Below, piece by piece: positions 1-8,283 of a stretch of DNA of 10,558 nt. The translations under genes were made by a program, and so were the position numbers. Numbering within the stretch: the stretch's first letter is position 1; each line of letters begins with the position of its first letter. This DNA is from Flavobacterium psychrophilum (GTDB lineage Bacteria; Bacteroidota; Bacteroidia; Flavobacteriales; Flavobacteriaceae), in NCBI GenBank assembly GCA_945866505.1, contig CAMBHH010000119.1, positions 1 to 10,558 on the forward strand, given 5' to 3'. Below the pieces are notes generated by a model that worked only from the letters and a program-made list of their open reading frames with translations, did no database searches and had not been told where the DNA came from.

Positions 1-9
1 AAATTATAA

Positions 10-315
10 ATGATTGAAAAACAAATAAATAAAGACTTAATTCTAAGAGAACGATTGGCTTTGCAAAGGACAATTTTAGCCAATCAATCTACTTTATTGG
101 CATTTTTGCGAACCTCAATGTATTTTTTTGTGGCAGGTTTAAGTTTGGAAAGTTTGCTAAAAATAGAGAACAGTTATATTATTGAATGGTTCCTTTTCAT
201 AAGTTCTTTTGTGATTTTTTGTATTGGCATTTTCAATTATTTCAAACACAAAAAAATGATTTCCGATAACGAAAAACACATTGGCGATTATAAAATGGAA
301 TACTATGAGCAATGA
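10..315 (+). CDS. DUF202 family small membrane protein
   Basis: This is a 101-residue protein with the signature of the DUF202 (YidH-like) family. Residues 13-36 read as R-E-R-L-A-L-Q-R-T-I-L-A-N-Q-S-T-L-L-A-F-L-R-T, matching the family pattern of an L-A-x-x-R-T-x-L-A-N core followed by L-A-x-x-R-T. Two hydrophobic stretches at about 36-53 and 57-78 should span the inner membrane, and the tail is short, charged and probably cytoplasmic. The biochemical function of the family is unknown. The ATG at 10 is the only good start in view; the nine bases before it are A/T-rich, and the promoter lies outside the window. The end overlaps the start of the methyltransferase pseudogene by 11 bases, so the two were probably co-translated. 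The family call is based on the motif as I remember it. Confidence 0.82.
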   Translation: MIEKQINKDLILRERLALQRTILANQSTLLAFLRTSMYFFVAGLSLESLLKIENSYIIEWFLFISSFVIFCIGIFNYFKHKKMISDNEKHIGDYKMEYYEQ

Positions 316-898
316 AAAACGCTTAGATCAAGAATATTGGGATTTTCAATATAAGGCCAATGCAACGGGTTGGGATTTAGGCAAAGTTTCACCTCCAATA
401 AAAGAATATATTGACACTTTAGAAGATAAGAATATCAGCATTTTAATTCCCGGCTGTGGTAATTCTCACGAAGCATAATATCTTTTAAGTCAGGGATTTA
501 CTGCAATTATAGTAATCGATATTGCTCCAACTTTAATAGAAAATCTTCAAAAAAAGTTTCAAAACAATACCAACATTACAATTATCTTATGCGATTTCTT
601 TGAGCATCAAGGACAATATGACTTGATTCTTGAGCAGACTTTTTTTTGTGCATTGCCACCAAGAATGCGTGAACAATATGTGCTGAAAATACATCAATTA
701 TTGTCCAAAAATGGAAAATTAGTCGGATTGTTGTTCGATAAAACATTTGAATCTGGACCTCCTTTTGGTGGAAGTCATTCAGAATATGTTCAGCTTTTTG
801 AAAATTATTTTGACTTTAATATTATGGAGACTTGCCAGAATTCGATTAAACCCAGAGCCAATTCTGAGTTGTTTATTGAATTTCAAAAAAAAGAATAA
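305..898 (+). pseudogene. TPMT-family SAM-dependent methyltransferase, interrupted by one in-frame stop
   Basis: Read through, the frame gives 197 residues of a class I SAM methyltransferase of the thiopurine S-methyltransferase (TPMT) family. An N-terminal Y-W-D-x-Q-Y...T-G-W-D-L-G segment leads to SAM motif I (I-L-I-P-G-C-G-N-S at about 46-54), then an acidic V-I-D-I-A-P strand end and L-E-Q-T-F-F-C-A-L-P-P. Codon 58 is TAA (476-478), exactly where the family usually has a Glu after G-N-S-x-E-A. One G-to-T change of GAA would produce it. No frameshift or second stop is visible, so the lesion is recent, or is a sequencing error. A 57-residue product would lack most of the SAM fold. The ATG at 305 is preferred over the TTG at 281 because family proteins start near there. 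Intact relatives methylate thiols or related small molecules; the substrate cannot be told here. Confidence 0.85.
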
Positions 899-951
899 TT
901 AAAGAAGGATTACAAAGACTATATGATTGTTACCATTCAATTCTTTAATTA
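896..951. terminator. Weak inverted repeat after the methyltransferase pseudogene
   Basis: TAATTAAAGAA (896-906) and TTCTTTAATTA (941-951) are perfect 11-base complementary arms separated by 34 bases, with the first arm starting at the stop codon. The stem is almost entirely A/T and the loop is long, so it would be weak. It may mark the 3' end of the DUF202-methyltransferase transcript, but there is no U-tract and it could be chance. The rest of 899-1075, between the convergent genes, shows nothing I can name. Confidence 0.25.
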
Positions 952-1070
952 GTGATTTTACTTAATTTACGAGCTAATAGAAAAGCGAAATGATTTTGAA
1001 ATGACGTTTTTCCAAGTTGCGACCTTGTGAACTAAAGAAGTCCAAATTTGCCATTTTAATACGAGAAAGT

Positions 1071-1091
1071 TTTTATTATGGTATAATAAAA
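1071..1091 (-). terminator. Possible hairpin over the lipoprotein gene stop codon
   Basis: TTTTATTAT (1071-1079) and ATAATAAAA (1083-1091) form a perfect 9-base stem with a 3-base loop. The structure includes the minus-strand stop codon at 1076-1078. It is compact but A/T only. It is a candidate 3'-end structure for the lipoprotein mRNA. Composition makes chance plausible, and there is no clear U-run after it on the minus strand. Confidence 0.3.
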
Positions 1092-1807
1092 GACACTGCA
1101 TTAGTAGTATTCGCATTCAAATTGGGGAATATCTTTCTATTTAAGGTAGGATCTTCGTATTCGTTGCTCCAAAATGAATCGCCATAAATTCTGACATAAA
1201 TGGTCTGTCCTGATGAAAATCCTAGGTTTATCAAATCCCTGTTTAATAGCGTGATCTCTTTTGGATTTATCTGGGAAACTAGTCCAGATGAAAAATAGGA
1301 GTAATTTTCATTACTAACATTTGCATTTGAAGAAAGGAAATACCGAACATAACGGGAGTTTCCATTACTTCCAGCAGGATTAGTTGTTACAGATAGTACA
1401 ACGTTAATTCCACTTATCTTTGCTTCTACTTTTGTTATTTGAGTTGTAGCATTTTTTCCAATTGATGGAGTATTTAAAATTGCTGTTGCATTGTTTTTAT
1501 GTTCGATACCAAACTTTTTAAACGTTCCAAATCCTGTTTTTTCATAGCGAATGTTATAGGTCCCAAATGGCACATTTGACAAGGTGAAATTACCATTAGT
1601 ATCCGTTGTTGCAGCAATAATAGGTGATGAACCTTCTATTGTTATGGTCATATTTGAATTGTCGACTTTTGTAGTTCCTTCGTCATATAAATTTACAGAA
1701 CCAGTTATGTTTGCTTTTGTAATGGGTTCCGTTGGTGCATCGTCTTTGCTGCAGGATGAGATTCCTAATATTATAATTAATCCAAAAGTCAGATAATTTA
1801 ATTTCAT
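1076..1807 (-). CDS. Surface lipoprotein with carboxypeptidase-regulatory-like domain
   Basis: This 243-residue protein has a lipoprotein signal peptide: M-K-L-N, a hydrophobic core, then G-I-S-S-C with the lipidated Cys at 19. The residues after the Cys are S-K-D-D, the acidic type of lipoprotein export signal that in Bacteroidota sends lipoproteins to the outer face of the outer membrane. Residues about 31-113 resemble a carboxypeptidase-regulatory-like beta sandwich: I-T-G-S-V, then T-D-T-N-G-N-F-T-L-S-N-V-P-F-G-T-Y and Y-E-K-T-G-F. The remaining 120-243 is beta-rich with aromatic and Asn/Ser residues and no family I recognise. No catalytic motif is seen, so a binding or structural role at the surface is inferred. 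No SusC/TonB partner is next to it, and it appears to be a single-gene unit with its own promoter. Confidence 0.75.
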   Translation of the reverse strand: MKLNYLTFGLIIILGISSCSKDDAPTEPITKANITGSVNLYDEGTTKVDNSNMTITIEGSSPIIAATTDTNGNFTLSNVPFGTYNIRYEKTGFGTFKKFGIEHKNNATAILNTPSIGKNATTQITKVEAKISGINVVLSVTTNPAGSNGNSRYVRYFLSSNANVSNENYSYFSSGLVSQINPKEITLLNRDLINLGFSSGQTIYVRIYGDSFWSNEYEDPTLNRKIFPNLNANTTNAVSFIIP

Positions 1808-1880
1808 AATGTTTTTTATTTAGCGATTTTATTTGATTTAATAGCTTGAATATTCTCTCTGTAAAATATTGAATGTTTAA

Positions 1881-1908
1881 CAAATATAGCATTTTATTCC
1901 ACCCACAA
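1881..1908 (-). promoter_or_regulatory. Bacteroidota-type promoter for the lipoprotein gene
   Basis: On the minus strand TATATTTG (1888-1881) matches the -7 consensus TAnnTTTG exactly. TTG (1908-1906) stands 17 bases upstream, in the accepted 17-23 spacing for the -33 element. The start codon is 73 bases downstream, giving a leader of about 65 bases. The pattern is read directly; its use as a promoter is inferred. Confidence 0.6.
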
Positions 1909-1963
1909 TATATCCTACAATACTAAATTTAAAGAAAAATTACAGGATTTCATTTTTATCATC

Positions 1964-2205
1964 CAATGTCAAAAATGTTAATGACCAAGATTTAAATCCA
2001 ATCTATCTTTACACTATCATCAAGAACAATTAGTTTGAGAAACAGCATTTTAATAATCATTATTATAACACTTTCCGTTTCAACTTTACTTTTTAGTAAG
2101 ATACTTTGATGATTTCCAAAAAAGAGATTAGGTAAAAAGCTGCAACTCCACATTTTGAATCAAGCGCGCAAATCGGTACAAGCGGAGATTTGCAGACTTA
2201 AAAGC
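1964..2205 (+). pseudogene. Relic of a tolC-like gene: promoter region and first ~60 codons
   Basis: This stretch aligns with 6899-7150, the promoter and start of the intact outer-membrane efflux gene. By hand I count about 75% identity over some 220 aligned bases. The first 127 bases align without a gap at a constant offset of 4935. The start codon equivalent is TTG at 2035, and the frame then reads a recognisable signal peptide (T-L-S-V-S-T-L versus T-L-S-I-S-T-L). A 1-base deletion near 2097 causes a stop at 2107. Shifted frames continue with D-T-L-M-I-S-K-K-E-I (versus D-T-L-T-I-S-K-K-D-I), then after a ~14-base deletion L-Q-L-H-I-L-N-Q-A and K-S-V-Q-A-E (versus L-Q-L-Q-I-A-N-H-A and K-S-A-Q-A-D). 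Similarity fades near 2190-2205, just before the kinase 3' end. The -7 box survives as TATCTTTA. It cannot encode a working protein. It is more likely a diverged paralogue or old duplicate than a recent copy. Confidence 0.85.
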
Positions 2206-2209
2206 TAAC

Positions 2210-2228
2210 AAATAATTTAAAATTATTT
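2210..2228 (-). repeat. A/T inverted repeat at the kinase stop codon
   Basis: AAATAATTT (2210-2218) and AAATTATTT (2220-2228) are perfectly complementary around a single A, and the kinase stop codon (2225-2223) lies in the right arm. As RNA it would make at most a 7-base A/U stem with a 5-base loop. It is possibly a weak 3'-end structure for the kinase mRNA, but such a sequence is easily produced by composition. Confidence 0.22.
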
Positions 2229-5200
2229 ATTCAGCCATTTAGTCAGAATTTGCTCTAAGTCTTCTCTAATAATTGGTTTAGGTAAATAATCGTTCATTCC
2301 AGATTCAAAGCATTTTTCTTTGTCTCCCATCATTATTCCTGCTGTCAATGCTATAATTGGAATTGTTTCGGAATCTTTTAATTTTCTAATTTCCTCAGAA
2401 GCCTCGTAGCCATTTTTATTTGGCATTTGAATATCCATCAGGATAAGATTTGGTTTTTCCTTTATATATTTTTCTATGGCTTCATTTCCATCTTTGGCAT
2501 CATAAATAGTAGCGTTAGGAATTATGACTTTCACTAGTTTTTTTACCAAAAGCATATTAATTTTATTGTCCTCCACAATTAAAATCTTTTTATCACTAAA
2601 TACTATTTCTGGAATACTATTTTTCTGTTTTGAGGCATCCGTTTGGCTGGTTTTAATATTCTTTTTATGATTTGATTTTTTAAATTTAATAATGAAGAAA
2701 AAATTGCTTCCTTCGCCATAATGGCTTATTAATTTCAACTCGCTGTTCATTAGGGCTAAAAGATTATTTGAAATGGCCAAGCCTAAACCTGTTCCACCAA
2801 ATTTCCGATTTGTAGAATTATCTTCCTGCATAAAAGATTTAAATATTCTTTCATTGTTGGTTTCTTTGATTCCTACACCTGTATCTTTTACAGAGAACAT
2901 AATGGTTGACCATTTTTTATTTGACAGACCAATATCATTAATGTCTAATCGGATTTCTCCAAAATCTGTGAACTTAACGGCATTGCTCAATAGATTGACT
3001 AGTACTTGTTTTAATCTCACATAATCTCCGAATACATATTGAGGTACTTTTTGATCAATATTTAATGATAATTTTATGTTTTTTTTATCAGACTGATATT
3101 TGAATAAATCAACAATATGATTGGATAATTTAAACAAATTTATTTCCTCTAAATTTAATTCTAATTTTCCGGATTCTACTTTGGAAAAGTCTAGGATGTC
3201 ATTGACAATATGCATTAATAAATTAGCTGATTCATTAATGGTAGCCATGTATTCTGCCTGATTCTTTTTTAGATTTGATTCCATCAATAAATGGGTAAAC
3301 CCAATAATTCCGTTCAATGGCGTTCTTATTTCATGACTCATATTAGCCAAGAAATCGGTTTTGGCTTTACTGGCTGATTCGGCTAGTTCTTTCGCTTTTA
3401 TGAGTTCCGTTTCCATCAACTTGCGCTCGGTAATGTCAATGAAACATAGCACGGTTTCTAATATTTCACCCTTTTCATCCTGAATTGGAAAACCGCTAAA
3501 CAAAAGCCAAATAGTAGCGTCATTTATTTTTCTTTTTATACCTAATACGTAATTTTTTAATGGTTGTTTACTTTTTTTAATGAGTTTAAAAGGATGGTTA
3601 CTCAAACTCATTTTTGAACCATCATCATTCAATAAATCCTGATCTAAGTTGATTTTTATTTTCCCATTTGTTTTATCAATATCAAATTCGAGTAATTCCG
3701 AAGCTTCATCATTGCAAAAAATGATGCTAGCGTCGGGAGCGAGAACAAGAATCCCAGCATCCAAATTATTCAATAGCCCACGCGATCTTTCTTCACTTTT
3801 CTGCAAAGCATAATCTGAGAGTTTGGCATTAGTGATATCTCTTGCAAGACAGATATAATGAATATCATGATCTTCGTTTTCTGCCATTGGAGCTATTGAG
3901 AGTTCAAACCAATGCAAACCGTCTGGTAATTGCAATGAATATTGCTTACCATTCGAGAAACCTTTTTCAGAGGCTTCATGTACTGCTAAGAGACACACAT
4001 CGGCAACATCAGGGGGCAATATTTCGGCAAAGGTTTTATCTAAGAACAAGTGTGAAGGCATTGCCAATAAATCCTCGCGCTTAGTATGAAAATTATAAAT
4101 ACGACCATCTATTCCAACTTCAAACATTAAATCTGGAATCGCTTCTAATACAGCCTGTAGTTTTTTGTGAATTTTTTTAAACTCCTCTTCTGATTTAATA
4201 CGTTTGCTAATATCTCTTACTATGGCTACAATTCGCTTGTCGTCCATCATTTTGGCGGTAATTTCTACAGGAATCAACGATTGGTCTCGATGCAGAATCT
4301 TTCGCTCTAGGTGAGTTCGCTTACCATCGATTAATTCTTGTATCATAATAGGTATTAAAATCAGTTCCTCAGCGGTATATACATCAGTTAAATTTTTTGT
4401 ACAAAGTTCCTCTTTGGTGTACCCTAGCAATGAACAAGCTTTGTCATTTACTTCAAGAAAATTACCAGAAACGTCATTAATGAAAATAGCGTCTGAGGCT
4501 TGTTCTACTAAACTGCGGTACTTATTTTCGCTATTGCTAAGTTGTTTTTTTATATTAATCAATTCGGTGATTTCTGTCATTGAGCCTATAAATCGAATTG
4601 CTTTATTGAAATCGTCCCTAATAATAATAGCACGGTAATAAAAATGACCATAATTACCATTCGATTTTTGAAAGCGAAATTCATCTGACCAAATATTTGA
4701 TATTCCATTCAAGGTTTCTTCCAGTTTAGTGATGACTCTTTCTCTATCATCAGGATGAAGTTTAGATCGCCAAATTACCCTATTATCTTCTTGTGAAAAT
4801 TCATCGCTTGAACCAAAATTAAAAAGATCAATAAAGGCTTTGTTATTCCAACTTTTACCAGTTATTAGATCAACTTCAGATATAGCATCGTTCGTAGCTA
4901 ACGCAATTCTTTCGAATCGTTCGTTACTAATTTTAATTTTTTCTTCTGCTTTTTTTCTTTCAGTAACATCTTTTAGATTAGTTATAATACCTCCAATTTC
5001 CGGATCATCAAGCATATTATTAAGAAAACCCTTCATCAAAATATAATGTCCGTCTTTATGTTTTATTCGCACTAAAACAGACAAAGGAATCCCAGGATTA
5101 ACCAATATTTTTTGCATTATATTTTGAAACTCTTCAATATCATCAGGATGAATGTATTCTTTGGCAGAAATTTTTTCATATTCTTCATAATCCCATCCAG

Positions 5201-6551
5201 TTATACGCGTAGTTGAAGCACTGCGGAAAATGGTATTTAAATCCTTGTCTATCAAAGAAATAATTCCATCATTATTTTCTAACAAGGCACGAAATCGCTT
5301 TTCATTTTGGGCAATTTTGTCTATTGCCATTTTACTTTCGGTAATGTCTTTTGCAAAACCCAGAAACCTGTTTTCGGACAATTTTACGGCTTCTACAGAC
5401 CACCATCTAGTTGCTCCATTTTTATGAATGGCCTTAATTTCTTTTTTGGCTATACCATTATCTAAAAGATTTCGAAATTCCTTAAAGTATTCTGCCACAG
5501 ATTCGGCTGAAGACAAATCCCCAAACTTCATGGTCAAGAGTTCCTCTTTAGAATAACCTGTCAAGAGTGTTGCTGAAGGATTTACATCCAAATAATTTCC
5601 TTTTTCATCCAAAACAAAAACGCCATCCGGAGCATTTTCAATATAATTCTTAAACTTAGCATTGCTTTCTTGTTCAATTAATTTCAGTCTATCATCAAGC
5701 TCTGCTTTTTCTTTGGCTTTGCTATCAATTTCAATTAATTTTTTTAAAGTAAAATCCTGAGTATTACCCCTTATTCCAATAACATTTCCATCATCATCCA
5801 ATAATGGAAAGATAGTTTGATTGAGCCATTTCACTTTTTTATTATAAAAAGTGGCGCTTTGTTCTATTTCAAAAGGTTTTTTATCAATATGAAGTTGTTT
5901 TATTTTTTCTTTAAACAATGCTTTGTCTTCTTCAGTGAAATTATTTAAATACTCTTGAAACAAATCTTGATTTTTCTTTTTTTCAATTTCAAAAATAGCA
6001 TACAACTCGTTCGACCAAAGTATTTCTCGAGTATTAAAATTAAATTCCCAAGTGCCCATTTTTGCGTTCTTTAACGCATAATTTAAGAGTTTTTCACTCT
6101 TAATTAATTTTTCTTGGATTACTCTAATCTCTGAAATGTCTTTTCCAATTGCGTAAATAGTTTCAGGAGAAATACTATTTGCCGTCCATTGGATAGTAGC
6201 AAATCCCCCGTTTTTTTTCAGGAATCTATTCTCGTAATTTATCGAAGGTATCCCGGTCGACAGTTTTTCAATTTCTGTCAACGATTTTTCAAGATCATCA
6301 GGATGTAAAAGCGGAATTAACGATTTGCTAAGTAACTCTTCCTTTGAATATCCTAAAATATCAACAAAAGCGGGATTTATTTCTTTAAAAAAAGCATCAG
6401 TTCCCACAACACATACCAAATTACTAGACTCTTCAATGAAAAATTTAAATTTAGCCAATGATTCTTCTTGAATTACCAGTCGATTTATTTCTAACTCTTG
6501 CTTTTTGATTCTTTCAAGCAACTCTTCATACTTTGGGGCAGCACTGTTCAT
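2223..6551 (-). CDS. Multi-PAS hybrid sensor histidine kinase with C-terminal receiver
   Basis: This 1442-residue protein has no signal peptide or membrane segment, so it is probably cytosolic. After a short coiled-coil start (1-35) come about eight PAS-like modules, near 36-148, 155-275, 300-410, 418-535, 542-670, 676-788, 796-912 and 923-1045. Many are joined by K-D-I-T-E-like PAC ends and short helices. HisKA follows (about 1062-1132) with the phospho-acceptor His1073 in M-S-H-E-I-R-T-P. The HATPase domain has the N-box around Asn1190, G1 D-T-G-V-G-I at 1223-1228, and G2 G-G-T-G-L-G-L at 1252-1258. The receiver (about 1321-1440) has E1327/D1328, phospho-acceptor Asp1373, Thr1403 and Lys1425, so all key residues are present. 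It has no DNA-binding output, so phosphate probably passes on through an Hpt protein or ends at the receiver. No partner lies nearby. The ligand or signal is unknown. It is transcribed away from the efflux operon. Confidence 0.93.
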   Translation of the reverse strand: MNSAAPKYEELLERIKKQELEINRLVIQEESLAKFKFFIEESSNLVCVVGTDAFFKEINPAFVDILGYSKEELLSKSLIPLLHPDDLEKSLTEIEKLSTGIPSINYENRFLKKNGGFATIQWTANSISPETIYAIGKDISEIRVIQEKLIKSEKLLNYALKNAKMGTWEFNFNTREILWSNELYAIFEIEKKKNQDLFQEYLNNFTEEDKALFKEKIKQLHIDKKPFEIEQSATFYNKKVKWLNQTIFPLLDDDGNVIGIRGNTQDFTLKKLIEIDSKAKEKAELDDRLKLIEQESNAKFKNYIENAPDGVFVLDEKGNYLDVNPSATLLTGYSKEELLTMKFGDLSSAESVAEYFKEFRNLLDNGIAKKEIKAIHKNGATRWWSVEAVKLSENRFLGFAKDITESKMAIDKIAQNEKRFRALLENNDGIISLIDKDLNTIFRSASTTRITGWDYEEYEKISAKEYIHPDDIEEFQNIMQKILVNPGIPLSVLVRIKHKDGHYILMKGFLNNMLDDPEIGGIITNLKDVTERKKAEEKIKISNERFERIALATNDAISEVDLITGKSWNNKAFIDLFNFGSSDEFSQEDNRVIWRSKLHPDDRERVITKLEETLNGISNIWSDEFRFQKSNGNYGHFYYRAIIIRDDFNKAIRFIGSMTEITELINIKKQLSNSENKYRSLVEQASDAIFINDVSGNFLEVNDKACSLLGYTKEELCTKNLTDVYTAEELILIPIMIQELIDGKRTHLERKILHRDQSLIPVEITAKMMDDKRIVAIVRDISKRIKSEEEFKKIHKKLQAVLEAIPDLMFEVGIDGRIYNFHTKREDLLAMPSHLFLDKTFAEILPPDVADVCLLAVHEASEKGFSNGKQYSLQLPDGLHWFELSIAPMAENEDHDIHYICLARDITNAKLSDYALQKSEERSRGLLNNLDAGILVLAPDASIIFCNDEASELLEFDIDKTNGKIKINLDQDLLNDDGSKMSLSNHPFKLIKKSKQPLKNYVLGIKRKINDATIWLLFSGFPIQDEKGEILETVLCFIDITERKLMETELIKAKELAESASKAKTDFLANMSHEIRTPLNGIIGFTHLLMESNLKKNQAEYMATINESANLLMHIVNDILDFSKVESGKLELNLEEINLFKLSNHIVDLFKYQSDKKNIKLSLNIDQKVPQYVFGDYVRLKQVLVNLLSNAVKFTDFGEIRLDINDIGLSNKKWSTIMFSVKDTGVGIKETNNERIFKSFMQEDNSTNRKFGGTGLGLAISNNLLALMNSELKLISHYGEGSNFFFIIKFKKSNHKKNIKTSQTDASKQKNSIPEIVFSDKKILIVEDNKINMLLVKKLVKVIIPNATIYDAKDGNEAIEKYIKEKPNLILMDIQMPNKNGYEASEEIRKLKDSETIPIIALTAGIMMGDKEKCFESGMNDYLPKPIIREDLEQILTKWLNK

Positions 6552-6898
6552 ATTTTATGGAATCAAATGATTTATTTCTTTAAATGTGGCGATTTAAATT
6601 AGTTGTATAAGGACTAATGACCTTTAAATAATCCTTTGGATGCAACTATTAAATTTTAATAAATAAATAATTGAAACGCATAGAATCGTAGAAAAAAGAT
6701 TAAAATAGATCAATTGCTTCACCTGTTTGTCCCGATAACTATCGGAACTCGGATCTTGGTTCTCACATAACCTAATGTTTTGTAAAATTTAGTGAAACTA
6801 CTAATTAAAATCAAAAATAACAATGTTTAAGCGTTTAAAAAATAAAATTGAATTATACCTAATATGTTTTATGTACTTTTTTAAATCAATCTTTCAAT
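6552..6898. other. Gene-free stretch between the divergent kinase and efflux operon
   Basis: No convincing reading frame or RNA gene is visible on either strand. It must carry the kinase promoter, but I find no minus-strand TAnnTTTG box with a correctly spaced TTG. The nearest, TATTTTTG at 6819-6812, lacks a -33 partner and would give a leader of about 260 bases. The only structured element is the palindrome at 6729-6748. It does not align with the sequence upstream of the tolC relic, so the duplication appears to end near 6899. Confidence 0.5.
6729..6748. repeat. REP-like palindrome
   Basis: The 20 bases contain perfect 6-base arms CCGATA (6732-6737) and TATCGG (6740-6745) around AC, and GT...AC at the outer ends also pair. 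It resembles the GTCCCGATAGCTATCGGGAC-type palindromes that I recall being scattered between genes in Flavobacterium genomes, with two or three bases changed. It stands out as a G/C-containing island in very A/T-rich DNA. It could be a REP-like element or a short bidirectional terminator; copy number cannot be judged from this window. Confidence 0.4.
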
Positions 6899-6902
6899 CA
6901 AT

Positions 6903-6916
6903 GTAACACTTGTTAC
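6903..6916. promoter_or_regulatory. Candidate operator palindrome upstream of the efflux operon
   Basis: GTAACA (6903-6908) and TGTTAC (6911-6916) form a perfect inverted repeat with a 2-base centre. It ends 22 bases before the -7 box of the tolC-like gene, overlapping where the -33 element should be. That is a classic place for a TetR- or MarR-type repressor, the usual regulators of RND efflux operons. In the relic the second half-site is mostly kept (TGTTAA, 1976-1981) and the first is degraded (GTCAAA, 1968-1973). No regulator gene is in the window. Confidence 0.4.
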
Positions 6917-6938
6917 TGAACAAAAAATCTTGCAATTA

Positions 6939-6946
6939 TATCTTTG
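6939..6946 (+). promoter_or_regulatory. -7 promoter box of the efflux operon
   Basis: TATCTTTG matches the Bacteroidota -7 consensus TAnnTTTG exactly, and the tolC-like start codon is 23 bases downstream, giving a leader of under 20 bases. A standard -33 TTG is not found at 17-23 bases; the nearest TTG (6910-6912, inside the palindrome) is 26 bases away. A weak or activator-dependent promoter is possible. The same box persists one base changed in the relic. Confidence 0.55.
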
Positions 6947-6969
6947 CCCCATAATCAAGAACAATCATT

Positions 6970-8283
6970 ATGAGGAAAATCAATTTAATAGTATTCATTG
7001 GAACGCTTTCCATTTCAACTTTAAGTTTTGGACAAGATACCTTGACTATTTCCAAAAAAGATATTGGACAAATAGCCAAGGACAAAAATCTACAACTCCA
7101 GATTGCGAATCATGCCTTCAAATCGGCGCAAGCGGATTACCGACAATCCAATGCTTTGTTTTTGCCTAGCATTACAGCATCGCACACCGGGATTTCAACA
7201 ACAAATCCCTTGATGGCTTTTGGTTCGAAATTGAATCAAGAGGTTTTAACAGCTTCGGATTTTAATCCCGCCTTGTTGAATGACCCAGCGGTAATCCAAA
7301 ACTACGCCACCAAAATTGAGGTTTTGCAACCGCTTATCAACGTGGATGGTTTGTATGGACGTCAAGCCGCCAAATCCAAAATGGAAGCCTTTCAATTGCA
7401 AATCGAACGCACAGGTGAATACTTGGCTTTGGAAGTCAACAAATCCTTTATGCAATTGCAATTGGCATATAAAGCGGTAATAGTTTTGGAAAAAGCCAAT
7501 GCCACGGCTGGTGCCAATTTGAAACTAATAGAGAATTATTTCAAACAAGGAATCCTCCAAAAAACGGATATTTTGTCGGTGCAAGTTCGTGTGAACGAAA
7601 TCAAAAACCAGTTGCAATACGCCAAAAGCAATGTGCAAAACGCTTCCGATTATTTGGCTTTCCTTTTGAATGAAGACAATACGAATAAAGTCTATAAACC
7701 CTCGGAAGAGTTAGACAATACGATAACTATTTCAAGTAGCAATATAACGCTTTCAGCCAATAGAAAAGACATTTTGGCAATGGATAAATCATCCGAAGCA
7801 TATTCCAAAATGTATCAATCGAGCAAAATGAATTTCCTGCCTACATTGAATGCTTTTGGAAGTTACGAAATGTACGACGATACACTTTTTGGAACCAATG
7901 CCCAAGGGTATTTGGTAGGTGCGCAATTGTCCTGGAAAGTTTTTGACGGTTATAAATCCATTGGAAAAATGGAAAAAGCCAAAGCCGAATATCAAAAAGC
8001 GAAAGTCGAAAACCAACAGTACAAATCGCAAAGCCAATTGGAACTCAACAAAACGAATCGCCAGTTGAAGGATGCAGAAAACAAAGTAAATCTAGAAAAA
8101 TTAGCCTTGGAACAATCGCAAGAAGCGTATAGAATCCGAAGCAACCGTTTCACTCAAGGACTAGAAAAAACCACCGATTTATTGCAAGCGGAAACTCAAA
8201 TGTTCCAGAAGGAATTGCAATTGCTACAAGCAGTTTTCGAGTATGATTTTACACAGGAATATTTACAGTTTTTAAGTAAATAA
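6970..8283 (+). CDS. TolC-family outer-membrane efflux protein
   Basis: This is a 437-residue outer-membrane factor, a normal size for the family. It has a Sec signal peptide (M-R-K-I-N, hydrophobic core, S-F-G before a probable cleavage at 21/22). Two OEP repeats lie at about 38-232 and 265-432. Each carries the helical-repeat signature: N-Y-F-K-Q-G-I-L-Q-K-T-D-I-L in the first (189-202) and N-R-F-T-Q-G-L-E-K-T-T-D-L-L in the second (392-405). The mature protein would form a trimeric channel through the outer membrane and periplasm, linking to the pump encoded downstream. It is first in a three-gene operon; the next real start is 91 bases beyond its stop. The start at 6970 puts the signal peptide at the N-terminus, close behind a good -7 box. 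Substrate is unknown. Confidence 0.93.
   Translation: MRKINLIVFIGTLSISTLSFGQDTLTISKKDIGQIAKDKNLQLQIANHAFKSAQADYRQSNALFLPSITASHTGISTTNPLMAFGSKLNQEVLTASDFNPALLNDPAVIQNYATKIEVLQPLINVDGLYGRQAAKSKMEAFQLQIERTGEYLALEVNKSFMQLQLAYKAVIVLEKANATAGANLKLIENYFKQGILQKTDILSVQVRVNEIKNQLQYAKSNVQNASDYLAFLLNEDNTNKVYKPSEELDNTITISSSNITLSANRKDILAMDKSSEAYSKMYQSSKMNFLPTLNAFGSYEMYDDTLFGTNAQGYLVGAQLSWKVFDGYKSIGKMEKAKAEYQKAKVENQQYKSQSQLELNKTNRQLKDAENKVNLEKLALEQSQEAYRIRSNRFTQGLEKTTDLLQAETQMFQKELQLLQAVFEYDFTQEYLQFLSK

Noticed and set aside
981..1010. Direct repeat GAAATGA-TTTT-GAAATGA as a possible regulatory site
   Set aside because: It lies between convergent gene ends, where no promoter is expected, and two 7-base copies are not unusual at this composition.
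1683..1892. Open frame on the minus strand covering the lipoprotein start and leader
   Set aside because: It overlaps the lipoprotein signal peptide in another frame, runs through the predicted promoter, and has no recognisable protein features.
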